This document shows, piece by piece, positions 38,330 to 45,539 of a stretch of 45,539 bases of DNA; within the stretch, counting starts at the first letter, position 1, and the number at the start of each line of letters is the position of its first letter. Both the position numbers and the translations under genes were made by a program. Origin of the DNA: an uncultured Ignavibacteria bacterium (lineage in GTDB: Bacteria; Bacteroidota; Ignavibacteria; Tepidaquicellales; Tepidaquicellaceae); NCBI GenBank assembly GCA_937974175.1, contig CALJIG010000079.1, positions 1 to 45,539 of the forward strand, given 5' to 3'. Below the pieces are notes generated by a model. That model was not told the DNA's origin. It did no database searches and saw only the letters and a program-made list of their open reading frames with translations.

Positions 38330-41326
38330 CTATTTTATAAGAACCATTCTTTTTGTATCAATAAAGTCAACGGCTTCAAGTCTGTAGAAATAAACACCTG
38401 AAGCGAGATTAGCGCCATTGAAATCAACTGTATAAACACCTGCAGTTTTAATACCGTTAACCAATGAAGCAATTTCTCTGCCTGTCAAATCAAAGATTTT
38501 CATTGTAACCATTCCTGATTTAGGAACTGAATATGAAATCTTTGTTGACGGATTGAACGGATTCGGATAGTTTTGAGCAAGCTCATATTTATCCGGTGTA
38601 AGTGAAAACTGTGAGCCTGTACTTGTTCCAACTCCTGCAGTTACATCATCGATAAATAAATTATTACCGAATGCAGAGTAAGCCGTGAACTGTACCTTAT
38701 TGGTCCCTACAGGTATTTCAAATATTTTTGTTGCCCATTCGTTATTGGCAGGAGACATATACTCAGTGTTATTTCCTATCGCGCCTGTTGTTGAAAGATT
38801 TGCGGTGGAATTATAACCTAACTGGGGAGAATTAGTAGCTTTTAAGGTGATAAGCTTTATCCAATTAGTTCCGCCGTTTGAAGAGGTAAATATGCCCACT
38901 GAATCAGCTGAAAGAGTTGTTGTCGGCTGATAGAATTTATATGCATAGTTAAATCTTAAATATTTGTTTGATGCAGTAACGGGAGGAAACTGGTTACTTG
39001 TTAATGATTGAGTTGTTCCAGCTGTTGCAGAGTAATTATCAAACATTGTTGAACCTGCACCTGCTCCGTATCCGCTTGGTGTCTGTCTTGTCCAGTATTG
39101 TGTACCTGTGAAAGTTAATGTCCATTCAAAAGGAGGATATGTCGTTCCGGCAAAGTTTTCATTTAAAGGAAGAGCGCTTACTCTTCTTAATGTTAAGTTT
39201 CTTGTTTCCGTAGATGCAACTGAGTCAGTTGCAGATGAGAAACCATAAACTCTCCATTGGCCGACAATTGAATCACCCCTTGCTACGCCGAGAGTATTCA
39301 GCATTCCGTCTAAAGTTGAATTAACAATTGCCAATGATGTATCGAAACCTGTATTGCCTGATGAAAGATTAAATACTACCGGTCCTGTAAATGTAGGGCT
39401 ATCGAACTGCCATTTATATTTTACACCGTTACCTGATTTTCTCCATGAAATATTTATGTTGGAGTTATCATTTCCTGCGGTAATAATTGTTGTATTATTA
39501 AGTGGAGTAGAAAGCGCAAAAGGAGATACAACAACTGTACCTCTTGTTAATGTCAACGTTCTTGGTCCGTTAGCCGCTTTTAATGAATCAACAGTCGGAA
39601 GTACTCTGCCAGCATATACATCCCATGAACCGACTAAAGAACTACCCGGAGCAACACCTAAGCCGGCTAGAATGTTATCAAGCTGGCCAAGAGTAAATGA
39701 TGTTGAGTTTAATGCAGAACCGATTGTAATTTGTCTACTAGGAGCAGAAGGAGAACCAAATATAAATTTGTAGTTAACACCGGTAGCACATGTATCCCAG
39801 TTAAATGTAACGTTGGTAGTTGAACCCGGGAATGATACTAAAGTTGTTCCTGCTGCAGGTGCTGTTAAATTGAAAGCATTCAGCACAGGGACGTTTGCCA
39901 CTTTTACTTTGCTGACAGCTTTGAAAAGATTTAATCTTCCCTTTGATAGTACCTGTGTGCTTAACCCGGCAAGAGTATCTACCGTGGAAAGCATAACAAA
40001 CTTCATATACTTTGCGAGTGAGTCAGGCTGCGTTCTGCCAAGCTGAATTAAATTTGCTCCGGCTGCATTGAACATAAGTCCTAAAGCACCGGCAACGTGA
40101 GGAGTAGCCATGGATGTTCCGGTTGAAAGTCCATATGAATTTGACGGCGTTGTTGACAGTATGTTTGTTCCGGGTGCACCTAAATCCATATTGATAGGAC
40201 CGTAACCTGCTCCTGAGTTCTTCACGTCGGTATTTGTTGTATTGGTTACTGCAACCATAAAAGGACTTGGGCATGCAGTTGGAATATCGCCGACAACGTC
40301 AATATTCACATTGTTATTCGGACCTGCGCCGGCTGAAAGAACTCCGACTCTGCCGAGTGAATCATAAAATGCGCACCATAGCGGGAAGTTAGCGGGCTGA
40401 CCGTTATCAACCCCAAACGATGAATTTGTAGAAACTACATAAGCACCTTTTTGTCCGTTAGTTTCGTTATATAGTTTTCTTAGTTTATAAACATAACCAT
40501 AAGCTCTGATGGCAACAGCTTCACTGCTTGTTGAACCTGTTACAGCCATAACTTTGACTTTCCAGTTTACACCTGCAACACCCTGGCTGTTATTTCCTTT
40601 TGCGCCTACTGTACCTGAACAGTGAGTAGCATGAGAGTTGGATGCAATTGTTCCATTATTGTTGACAGCATTCCAACCATTCACGTCATCGATGTATCCG
40701 TTTAAATCGTCATCAATTCCGTTGCCCGGAATTTCTGCATAATTTTTCCACCAGGTAAGGTCAGGATGAGCTAAGTCACCACCGCCATCTACTACGCAGA
40801 CAACGATTGTATCACCAAGCGCAGTATTACCGCCCGTTGCAATATCCCAGGCTTCTGGCGCATCAATATCAGCATCAGGTGTTCCACCACTTTGACCTGT
40901 ATTATTCATATCCCATTGCTCTGCAAAACGTGTATCATTAGGAGTAGTAACGGAAACAGTTCTTTCAACAAGATTAGTGTGATTAAACTGAGCAATAGAA
41001 ACATCTCTTTTACTTTTAATGCTGATTAAAGCATCGACAGCTGAGCTTTTGCTTTTGTCATATTCCATCAGGTATATGTTCATGTCGGGAATAAGGCGTT
41101 CTTTAACCCGTAAATTGATGTTTGAAAAATCTGAAACAAGTTTGTTTATATCTGCATCGCCATTAAGAGATACAATAATTTCTCCTTCGTTATAATCTTT
41201 ATCTTCATAGATATAAGAAAAGGAATTTTCTGTTTTCGTATTTTTAGAAATGGTAAGTACCATTATAGTAACAAGAAATACCGTTACTAAAAAAACGGAA
41301 AGCTTTGAAAAGTAGCTTTTTAGCAT
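38330..41326 (-). CDS. Large secreted subtilisin-like protease (S8) with T9SS tail
   Basis: 998 residues. A hydrophobic N-terminal segment (about 8-26) and a propeptide-like region precede the S8 domain. Catalytic residues are Asp180 in CVVDGGGD, His232 in SHATHCSG and Ser405 in TGTSMATPHVAG. Gly of the usual HGTH is Ala, and the Asp motif is unusual. Two related beta-sandwich modules follow (about 485-590 and 590-700, each with FNWDT/ISWRK and a 'GVAPGSSLVGSW/GVARGDSIVGQW' segment), then a jellyroll-like domain, and a T9SS tail beginning LAQNYPNPFNPSTKISY. Predicted surface or extracellular protease; related to the gene at 791. Confidence 0.92.
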   Translation of the reverse strand: MLKSYFSKLSVFLVTVFLVTIMVLTISKNTKTENSFSYIYEDKDYNEGEIIVSLNGDADINKLVSDFSNINLRVKERLIPDMNIYLMEYDKSKSSAVDALISIKSKRDVSIAQFNHTNLVERTVSVTTPNDTRFAEQWDMNNTGQSGGTPDADIDAPEAWDIATGGNTALGDTIVVCVVDGGGDLAHPDLTWWKNYAEIPGNGIDDDLNGYIDDVNGWNAVNNNGTIASNSHATHCSGTVGAKGNNSQGVAGVNWKVKVMAVTGSTSSEAVAIRAYGYVYKLRKLYNETNGQKGAYVVSTNSSFGVDNGQPANFPLWCAFYDSLGRVGVLSAGAGPNNNVNIDVVGDIPTACPSPFMVAVTNTTNTDVKNSGAGYGPINMDLGAPGTNILSTTPSNSYGLSTGTSMATPHVAGALGLMFNAAGANLIQLGRTQPDSLAKYMKFVMLSTVDTLAGLSTQVLSKGRLNLFKAVSKVKVANVPVLNAFNLTAPAAGTTLVSFPGSTTNVTFNWDTCATGVNYKFIFGSPSAPSRQITIGSALNSTSFTLGQLDNILAGLGVAPGSSLVGSWDVYAGRVLPTVDSLKAANGPRTLTLTRGTVVVSPFALSTPLNNTTIITAGNDNSNINISWRKSGNGVKYKWQFDSPTFTGPVVFNLSSGNTGFDTSLAIVNSTLDGMLNTLGVARGDSIVGQWRVYGFSSATDSVASTETRNLTLRRVSALPLNENFAGTTYPPFEWTLTFTGTQYWTRQTPSGYGAGAGSTMFDNYSATAGTTQSLTSNQFPPVTASNKYLRFNYAYKFYQPTTTLSADSVGIFTSSNGGTNWIKLITLKATNSPQLGYNSTANLSTTGAIGNNTEYMSPANNEWATKIFEIPVGTNKVQFTAYSAFGNNLFIDDVTAGVGTSTGSQFSLTPDKYELAQNYPNPFNPSTKISYSVPKSGMVTMKIFDLTGREIASLVNGIKTAGVYTVDFNGANLASGVYFYRLEAVDFIDTKRMVLIK

Positions 41327-41486
41327 GAGCTTGATTGAGTTGATTTGAAAGAATAATAAATATAGTATTTAAGGATTTTAGATGAAAGTAACTATATTAA
41401 TTACACCGAATTATCTCAAATTCTATCGGAAATTAAGTGTTTTTTTTTAATTTGAAATTCCCGATTTAATACTCAATATTTGTAAG

Positions 41487-41795
41487 ATGAACAGAATAGA
41501 AACACTACAAAATTTACTTAAAGAAAATCCTGCTGATGAATTTACTAAGTATGCTTTAGCGCTTGAATACGTTTCAATAAAAGATTCAGAAAATGCAGAA
41601 AAGTATATGAAAGACTTGCTGATGAATTCCCCAAACTATCTAGCGGTTTATTACCAATACGGCAAGCTGCTTGAAGATAAAGGTGAAATTGACGAAGCCA
41701 GAAAAATTTATAATCAGGGATTATTTGTAGCAGCATCACAAAATGATTTGCACACCAAAGCAGAGCTTCAGGATGCCCTGGATAATTTGTTTTAA
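41487..41795 (+). CDS. TPR-repeat protein
   Basis: 102 residues composed of two to three tetratricopeptide helix pairs: PADEFTKYALALEYVSIKD, AEKYMKDLLMNSPNYLAVYY and YGKLLEDKGEIDEARKIYNQ. No signal peptide. Such scaffolds bind partner proteins; the partner is unknown. It is divergent from the subtilase gene. Confidence 0.82.
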   Translation: MNRIETLQNLLKENPADEFTKYALALEYVSIKDSENAEKYMKDLLMNSPNYLAVYYQYGKLLEDKGEIDEARKIYNQGLFVAASQNDLHTKAELQDALDNLF

Positions 41796-41996
41796 TAATA
41801 TTAGTGATTTTTAATTTTTAATTTTATAACTTTACATATAAATAAAACAAACTGCCCATCCATCATTCTACTCTATAAAAAATATTTCCACTGATTTTAA
41901 GGACTTATTTTTTTAAATTATTGTTACGAAATTAAACCATATCTAAAGAGCCTTTTCTACTATTTTTAATTTAAACCAAAAGACGAAAGAAAAGTC

Positions 41997-44279
41997 ATGA
42001 CAAAAAAAATTGCTTTTGTTGTCGGAATGTTTTTCCTGATTAGTACTTCAATTTTTTCCCAATCAAATACAAGTAAATGGGAAAATTTTACCGACCTTAA
42101 GAATGTCCGCGCCGTTTCAGTTAAAGGAAATAACTATATAGCTGCTACTTCAGGCGGCTTATTTTTCTATAATTCTTCAACTGAGGAATTCCGCAAGTTT
42201 ACAAACCTGAATGGACTGGTAAATATTGATCTGACTTCCCTTATTATAGATACACAAAATAAGATTTGGATTGGCGCCTCTGACGGCTCACTTGTTCTTA
42301 TGGATTTAAACGGAAACGTTTTAAAGACTATTTACGATATAAAAAATTCCAGCGAAAGCAATAAGTCTATTAATTGTTTTTATCAATATGGAAATGCAAT
42401 GTTCGTCGGTACAGGATATGGAATTCAAAAAGTAGATGTAAATACTCAGAATTTTATCGATGCTCCATATTACCAGCTTGGAATAATTCCTATTAAAACT
42501 CCTGTTACTGCTATAACAGCAAACAGAGATACACTTTTCGCTGCAACTAAATCCGGTATTGGTATTGCAAAAATCCCCGGTAATAATCTTAACAGCCCTT
42601 CAAGCTGGTTAAATAATTTTGTCGCTCCTCTGAATGTAAATGTAAACTCAATTGAATCATTTGCGGGAAATGTATACGCAGGTTCTGAAACAGGTTTTGC
42701 CACCTATAACGGAGGTACCTGGAGTTATTACCCCAATGCTACTGTGGCAGGCGCAAAAACTTTGCATGTTAGAACAATCTCAAACAGGCTTTACTTTATT
42801 TCCAACGGCACTATTTACTCTGCGCCTTCAGATAATATAGAAAACATTCAGGTTGAGGTAAATTCAGGAAACTGGAGTTATATTCAATCAGATGATTCTC
42901 AAATTCCTGTTTATGCTTCAAACAATAACGGCATCTATTATAAATCACAAAGCGGATATGTTTTCAAAAGCCCCAATTGTCCTTTCACAAGTGTATTCGA
43001 TTATATGACAATTGATGACACAGGAAATTTATGGGTAGCAGGCGGCTCGGGAACAGCAGGCATTTATAAATTCGATGGCAATAACTGGACTAATCTGAAT
43101 AATACTCAATACCCTGCTCTTGGCAACAGTAATAATTTCAGAAGGATAAATCATCAGGGAAATACAATCTTTGCTTTATCATTCGGCGGAGGCGTTTCAG
43201 TTATAAAAGGAGATTATATAAAAAATTATAATCCTTCAAACTCAATTCTTCCGGGAATAACCGGCGCTCCTAGTTTCTGTACAGCATTCGGCGGAGCACC
43301 TGATAGCAGGGGGAATTTCTGGGCAACTTTTTATCAAACAGATAATGGTAAATCTTTGTATTGTTTAACACCGGATAGTGTTTGGATAGGATATCAAAAT
43401 CCTTCGTTTTTAACATTTGCAAATCTTACTCAAACTGCAATAGATAATTATGATACAAAATGGATTGTATCTGAAAACACTTCACCTTCCGGATTATATT
43501 TCTTTAACGAGAACGGTACCCTTGGAAATTTTGACGATGATGTTTCCGGATTTTACTCCTTAAGTGAATTCCCCGGAGGAAGTATCACTAACTGTAAAGA
43601 TGTTATTGTAGATAAAAACGGTGAAGTATGGGTTGCAACAAATAACGGAGTTTTCATTTTGTCAAATCCGCTTGCAGCTATTCAAAACCCCAATAATAAA
43701 CCGGCGCTTACTAAGCTGGGAATTATTTCAGGGAATCTAAAAGTTCCGTTTACTGAAAACTGTACAAGCATACAATTTGATATATTAAATGAAAAGTGGA
43801 TTGGCTCTGCATCAAACGGAGTTTTTCATCTCTCCGAAGACGGAACAACTTTAATTTCTCAGCATAATACTAAAAATAGTCCTTTACTTGAGGATAAAAT
43901 TAACTCGATAGTTGTCAGTAATAAAAACGGCAAGGCTTACTTCGGAACACTAAAAGGACTTTCAGCGTTAAAAACTAATGCAGTAGAGCCTTTAACAAGT
44001 TTTGATAAAATAATCTGCTCGCCTAATCCATTTGTTGTGCCTTCAGCCGTAAATCTTAATATTGATGGATTAGTAGAAAATTCCACAGTCAAAATATTAA
44101 CTGTTGATGGACAGGTAGTTGTAGAATTTGAATCACCGGGAGGGAAAATTGCTCAGTGGAACGGATTAAATAAAAACGGAAAAACGGTTCCTACCGGAAT
44201 ATATATTGTTGCCGCCTATACAAAAGACGGAGGTAAAGTTGGTCTTGGTAAAGTCGCAATAATAAGAAACGGCGAATAA
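41997..44279 (+). CDS. PorZ-like beta-propeller protein of the T9SS
   Basis: 760 residues, close to PorZ of Porphyromonas (~780), a surface component that works with the tail-removing sortase. A signal peptide ends STSIFS. Residues ~25-640 form propeller blades with repeated 'IWIGASDGSL / LWVAGGSGTAG / VWVATNNGVF / KWIGSASNGVF' sequences. The last ~90 residues form a beta-sandwich with CSPNPFVVP and FlgD-like WNGLNKNGKTVPTGIYIV. Regulator-propeller proteins with other roles share this architecture, so PorZ is the likely, not certain, identity. hisA-like gene follows 8 bases later. Confidence 0.72.
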   Translation: MTKKIAFVVGMFFLISTSIFSQSNTSKWENFTDLKNVRAVSVKGNNYIAATSGGLFFYNSSTEEFRKFTNLNGLVNIDLTSLIIDTQNKIWIGASDGSLVLMDLNGNVLKTIYDIKNSSESNKSINCFYQYGNAMFVGTGYGIQKVDVNTQNFIDAPYYQLGIIPIKTPVTAITANRDTLFAATKSGIGIAKIPGNNLNSPSSWLNNFVAPLNVNVNSIESFAGNVYAGSETGFATYNGGTWSYYPNATVAGAKTLHVRTISNRLYFISNGTIYSAPSDNIENIQVEVNSGNWSYIQSDDSQIPVYASNNNGIYYKSQSGYVFKSPNCPFTSVFDYMTIDDTGNLWVAGGSGTAGIYKFDGNNWTNLNNTQYPALGNSNNFRRINHQGNTIFALSFGGGVSVIKGDYIKNYNPSNSILPGITGAPSFCTAFGGAPDSRGNFWATFYQTDNGKSLYCLTPDSVWIGYQNPSFLTFANLTQTAIDNYDTKWIVSENTSPSGLYFFNENGTLGNFDDDVSGFYSLSEFPGGSITNCKDVIVDKNGEVWVATNNGVFILSNPLAAIQNPNNKPALTKLGIISGNLKVPFTENCTSIQFDILNEKWIGSASNGVFHLSEDGTTLISQHNTKNSPLLEDKINSIVVSNKNGKAYFGTLKGLSALKTNAVEPLTSFDKIICSPNPFVVPSAVNLNIDGLVENSTVKILTVDGQVVVEFESPGGKIAQWNGLNKNGKTVPTGIYIVAAYTKDGGKVGLGKVAIIRNGE

Positions 44280-44287
44280 AAAATTTT

Positions 44288-45058
44288 ATGGGTATCTTAA
44301 TAATTCCGGCTATAGATATTATTGACGGAAAATGTGTGAAGAAATTCGAAGGACTTTTTGAGACAACTGAATATTATAGTGAAAGCCCTATCAACACTGT
44401 AAAGCTGCTTCGGAAAGAGAATTTCAAAACTATACATATAACTGATTTAGACGGAGCAGTACGCGGTGATATGAGAAACTATGAAGTCATAAAGCAAATC
44501 ACCAGATGTATTGATATTCCTATACAGCTTGGCGGAGGCATAAGAGATTATGATACTGCTAAAAAAGTTATAGAAGAACTGGGAGTATATAGAATTGTAA
44601 TCGGAACGGCTGCCATCGCTAATCCAAAGCTTATAAAAGATTTAATAAAAGATTTCGGACCAAGCAAAATTATAATCGGTATAGATGAAAATAATGATAA
44701 AGTGATGATGGATGGATGGATAAATTCTTTTCCTTGTACAATTTTGGATTTCGCACAGCTAATGAAAGACTTTGGTGTAAAGAGAATAATATATCAGGAT
44801 ATAGGAAGAGTTGGAAGTTTGAAAGGACCTAATTTAGAGCGGCTTAAAGAAATCGGAGATAAAGTAAAAGTAAAGCTTACCTCTGCCGGCGGCATTCGTG
44901 ATTTCAGAGATTTAAAAAGCCTTCAAGGACTTGAAGGCTTTGGTGTAGATTCAGTTGTAGTTTCAAGAGCTTTGTATGAAAACAAATTCCCTTGTCAGAA
45001 TATCTGGCGAGAGGTAGAACGTGTTGACACTTCTCTCGATTTGCCGTCAGTCTGCTAA
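44288..45058 (+). CDS. hisA: HisA-like phosphoribosyl isomerase
   Basis: 256-residue TIM barrel of the HisA/HisF family. IIPAIDIIDGKCV holds the acid/base Asp10, ITDLDGAVRG the second-strand motif typical of HisA, GGGIRDYDTA and SAGGIRDFRDL the two phosphate-binding loops, and IGIDENNDKVMMDGW the second catalytic Asp. HisA opens the ribose of ProFAR in histidine synthesis. No other his gene is near, and the usual VRLxQG segment is replaced by VKKFEG, so a related role is possible. Confidence 0.8.
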   Translation: MGILIIPAIDIIDGKCVKKFEGLFETTEYYSESPINTVKLLRKENFKTIHITDLDGAVRGDMRNYEVIKQITRCIDIPIQLGGGIRDYDTAKKVIEELGVYRIVIGTAAIANPKLIKDLIKDFGPSKIIIGIDENNDKVMMDGWINSFPCTILDFAQLMKDFGVKRIIYQDIGRVGSLKGPNLERLKEIGDKVKVKLTSAGGIRDFRDLKSLQGLEGFGVDSVVVSRALYENKFPCQNIWREVERVDTSLDLPSVC

Positions 45059-45059
45059 T

Positions 45060-45539
45060 TTACTTTTTTACAATTCTCATTATTCTGTCATCTGTCTGCC
45101 CGGGATTTCCTCTCCCGTCTTTATTTGATGTAGAGAAATAAATAGCGCCGTCAGGTCCCTCTGCAATTTCCCTTATTCTTCCATAATCGACATCGCTCAT
45201 TTTGCTTTGTGAAATTACTTTAGTTGGATCTTTCTCATCAACAATAACTCGTATAATTCCTCTTCCTCTTAAGCATCCGAAGAAAAAATTATTCTTAAAC
45301 TGTGAAATCACTCCTGATTTATAAAACATTCCCGAAGCCGGTGCTTCAGCCGGAGTGTATACAAGTACCGGGTCAATCATTCCGTCTTTATGCCCCTCAT
45401 GAGAAACAATAGGCCAGCCATAGTTACCACCTTTGACAATAACGTTAACTTCATCACCGCCGCCCGGACCATCGAAACCGGAAGGACCATGTTCAGTCTC
45501 CCATAGAATACTTGTACCCGGATAGAAATCTATTCCCTG
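45060..45539 (-). CDS. PQQ-dependent sugar dehydrogenase (C-terminal part)
   Basis: The frame is open to the window edge, so only the last 159 residues are present. TEHGPSGFDGPGGGDEVNV and GGNYGWPIVSHEGH are signature segments of soluble glucose/sorbosone dehydrogenases (GSDH family), and the end GAIYFSTSNKDGRG with DDRIMRIVKK is the last propeller blade. It would oxidise aldose sugars in the periplasm with PQQ. The stop lies one base after the hisA-like stop, convergently. Confidence 0.9.
   Translation of the reverse strand, partial: QGIDFYPGTSILWETEHGPSGFDGPGGGDEVNVIVKGGNYGWPIVSHEGHKDGMIDPVLVYTPAEAPASGMFYKSGVISQFKNNFFFGCLRGRGIIRVIVDEKDPTKVISQSKMSDVDYGRIREIAEGPDGAIYFSTSNKDGRGNPGQTDDRIMRIVKK

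Overview
The window is a stretch of chromosome from an A+T-rich Gram-negative bacterium of the Bacteroidota/Chlorobiota (FCB) group; an Ignavibacteria-type lineage fits best. The evidence is indirect but consistent. Three secreted enzymes end in a type IX secretion (T9SS) tail with the 'YPNPFNP' signature, and a fourth protein looks like the T9SS component PorZ. A GlmU-like enzyme of the Bacteroidota type, a BBP2-type porin next to amtB, and an LptF/LptG permease point to an outer membrane. Start codons are preceded by A-rich sequence with no clear Shine-Dalgarno motif, and TTG starts are common. No species-level call is possible from sequence alone.

Layout. 113-5441 (+): nth, a secreted S8 protease, a KdsC-like phosphatase, a GlmU-like enzyme and a membrane-anchored metallo-beta-lactamase-fold hydrolase. 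5749-12317 (+): tRNA-Val(GAC), then thrS-infC-rpmI-rplT, pheS, and three consecutive cyclophilins addressed to three different places (secreted, lipoprotein, cytosolic). 12501-17973 (+): holA, an ECF sigma factor with a membrane partner, purS-purQ, a 48-residue membrane protein, tatA and gatA. 17974-27744 (-): a PhoR/PhoB-like two-component pair, a Gfo/Idh/MocA oxidoreductase, the SRP RNA, a HIT protein, then an apparent operon kbl - three tandem secreted paralogs - LptF/G-like permease, a secreted endonuclease I and a small membrane protein. 27925-32656 (+): ppk1, an N-terminal-half carB, an A+T-rich HEPN-like gene and an aberrant tRNA-like gene. 32744-35250 (-): porin and amtB. 35833-45058: a PNPOx-like protein, an NlpC/P60-like secreted protein, a small membrane protein, a large T9SS-secreted subtilase (-), a TPR protein, a PorZ-like propeller protein and a hisA-like gene. 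The window ends inside a PQQ-type sugar dehydrogenase gene (-).

The most unusual place is 30089-32656. carB stops cleanly after its first half. Next comes an A+T-rich gene whose product carries the HEPN ribonuclease motif RNxxxH, and the last ten bases of that gene are also the first ten of a tRNA-like gene. The tRNA-like RNA has proper acceptor, D and T arms, but its anticodon arm is replaced by a hairpin of about 18 bp, so it could not decode a codon as it stands. A HEPN protein and a tRNA mimic side by side is a candidate undescribed RNA-targeting or decoy module; this is inference.

Other points of note are a non-AUG (AUU) start for infC recovered upstream of the first GTG, an SRP RNA whose tetraloop stem shows a compensatory change, and a dense population of palindromic intergenic elements in several families. 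These include a 28-bp element present five times and clusters of four hairpins, and they explain most of the gene-free DNA.
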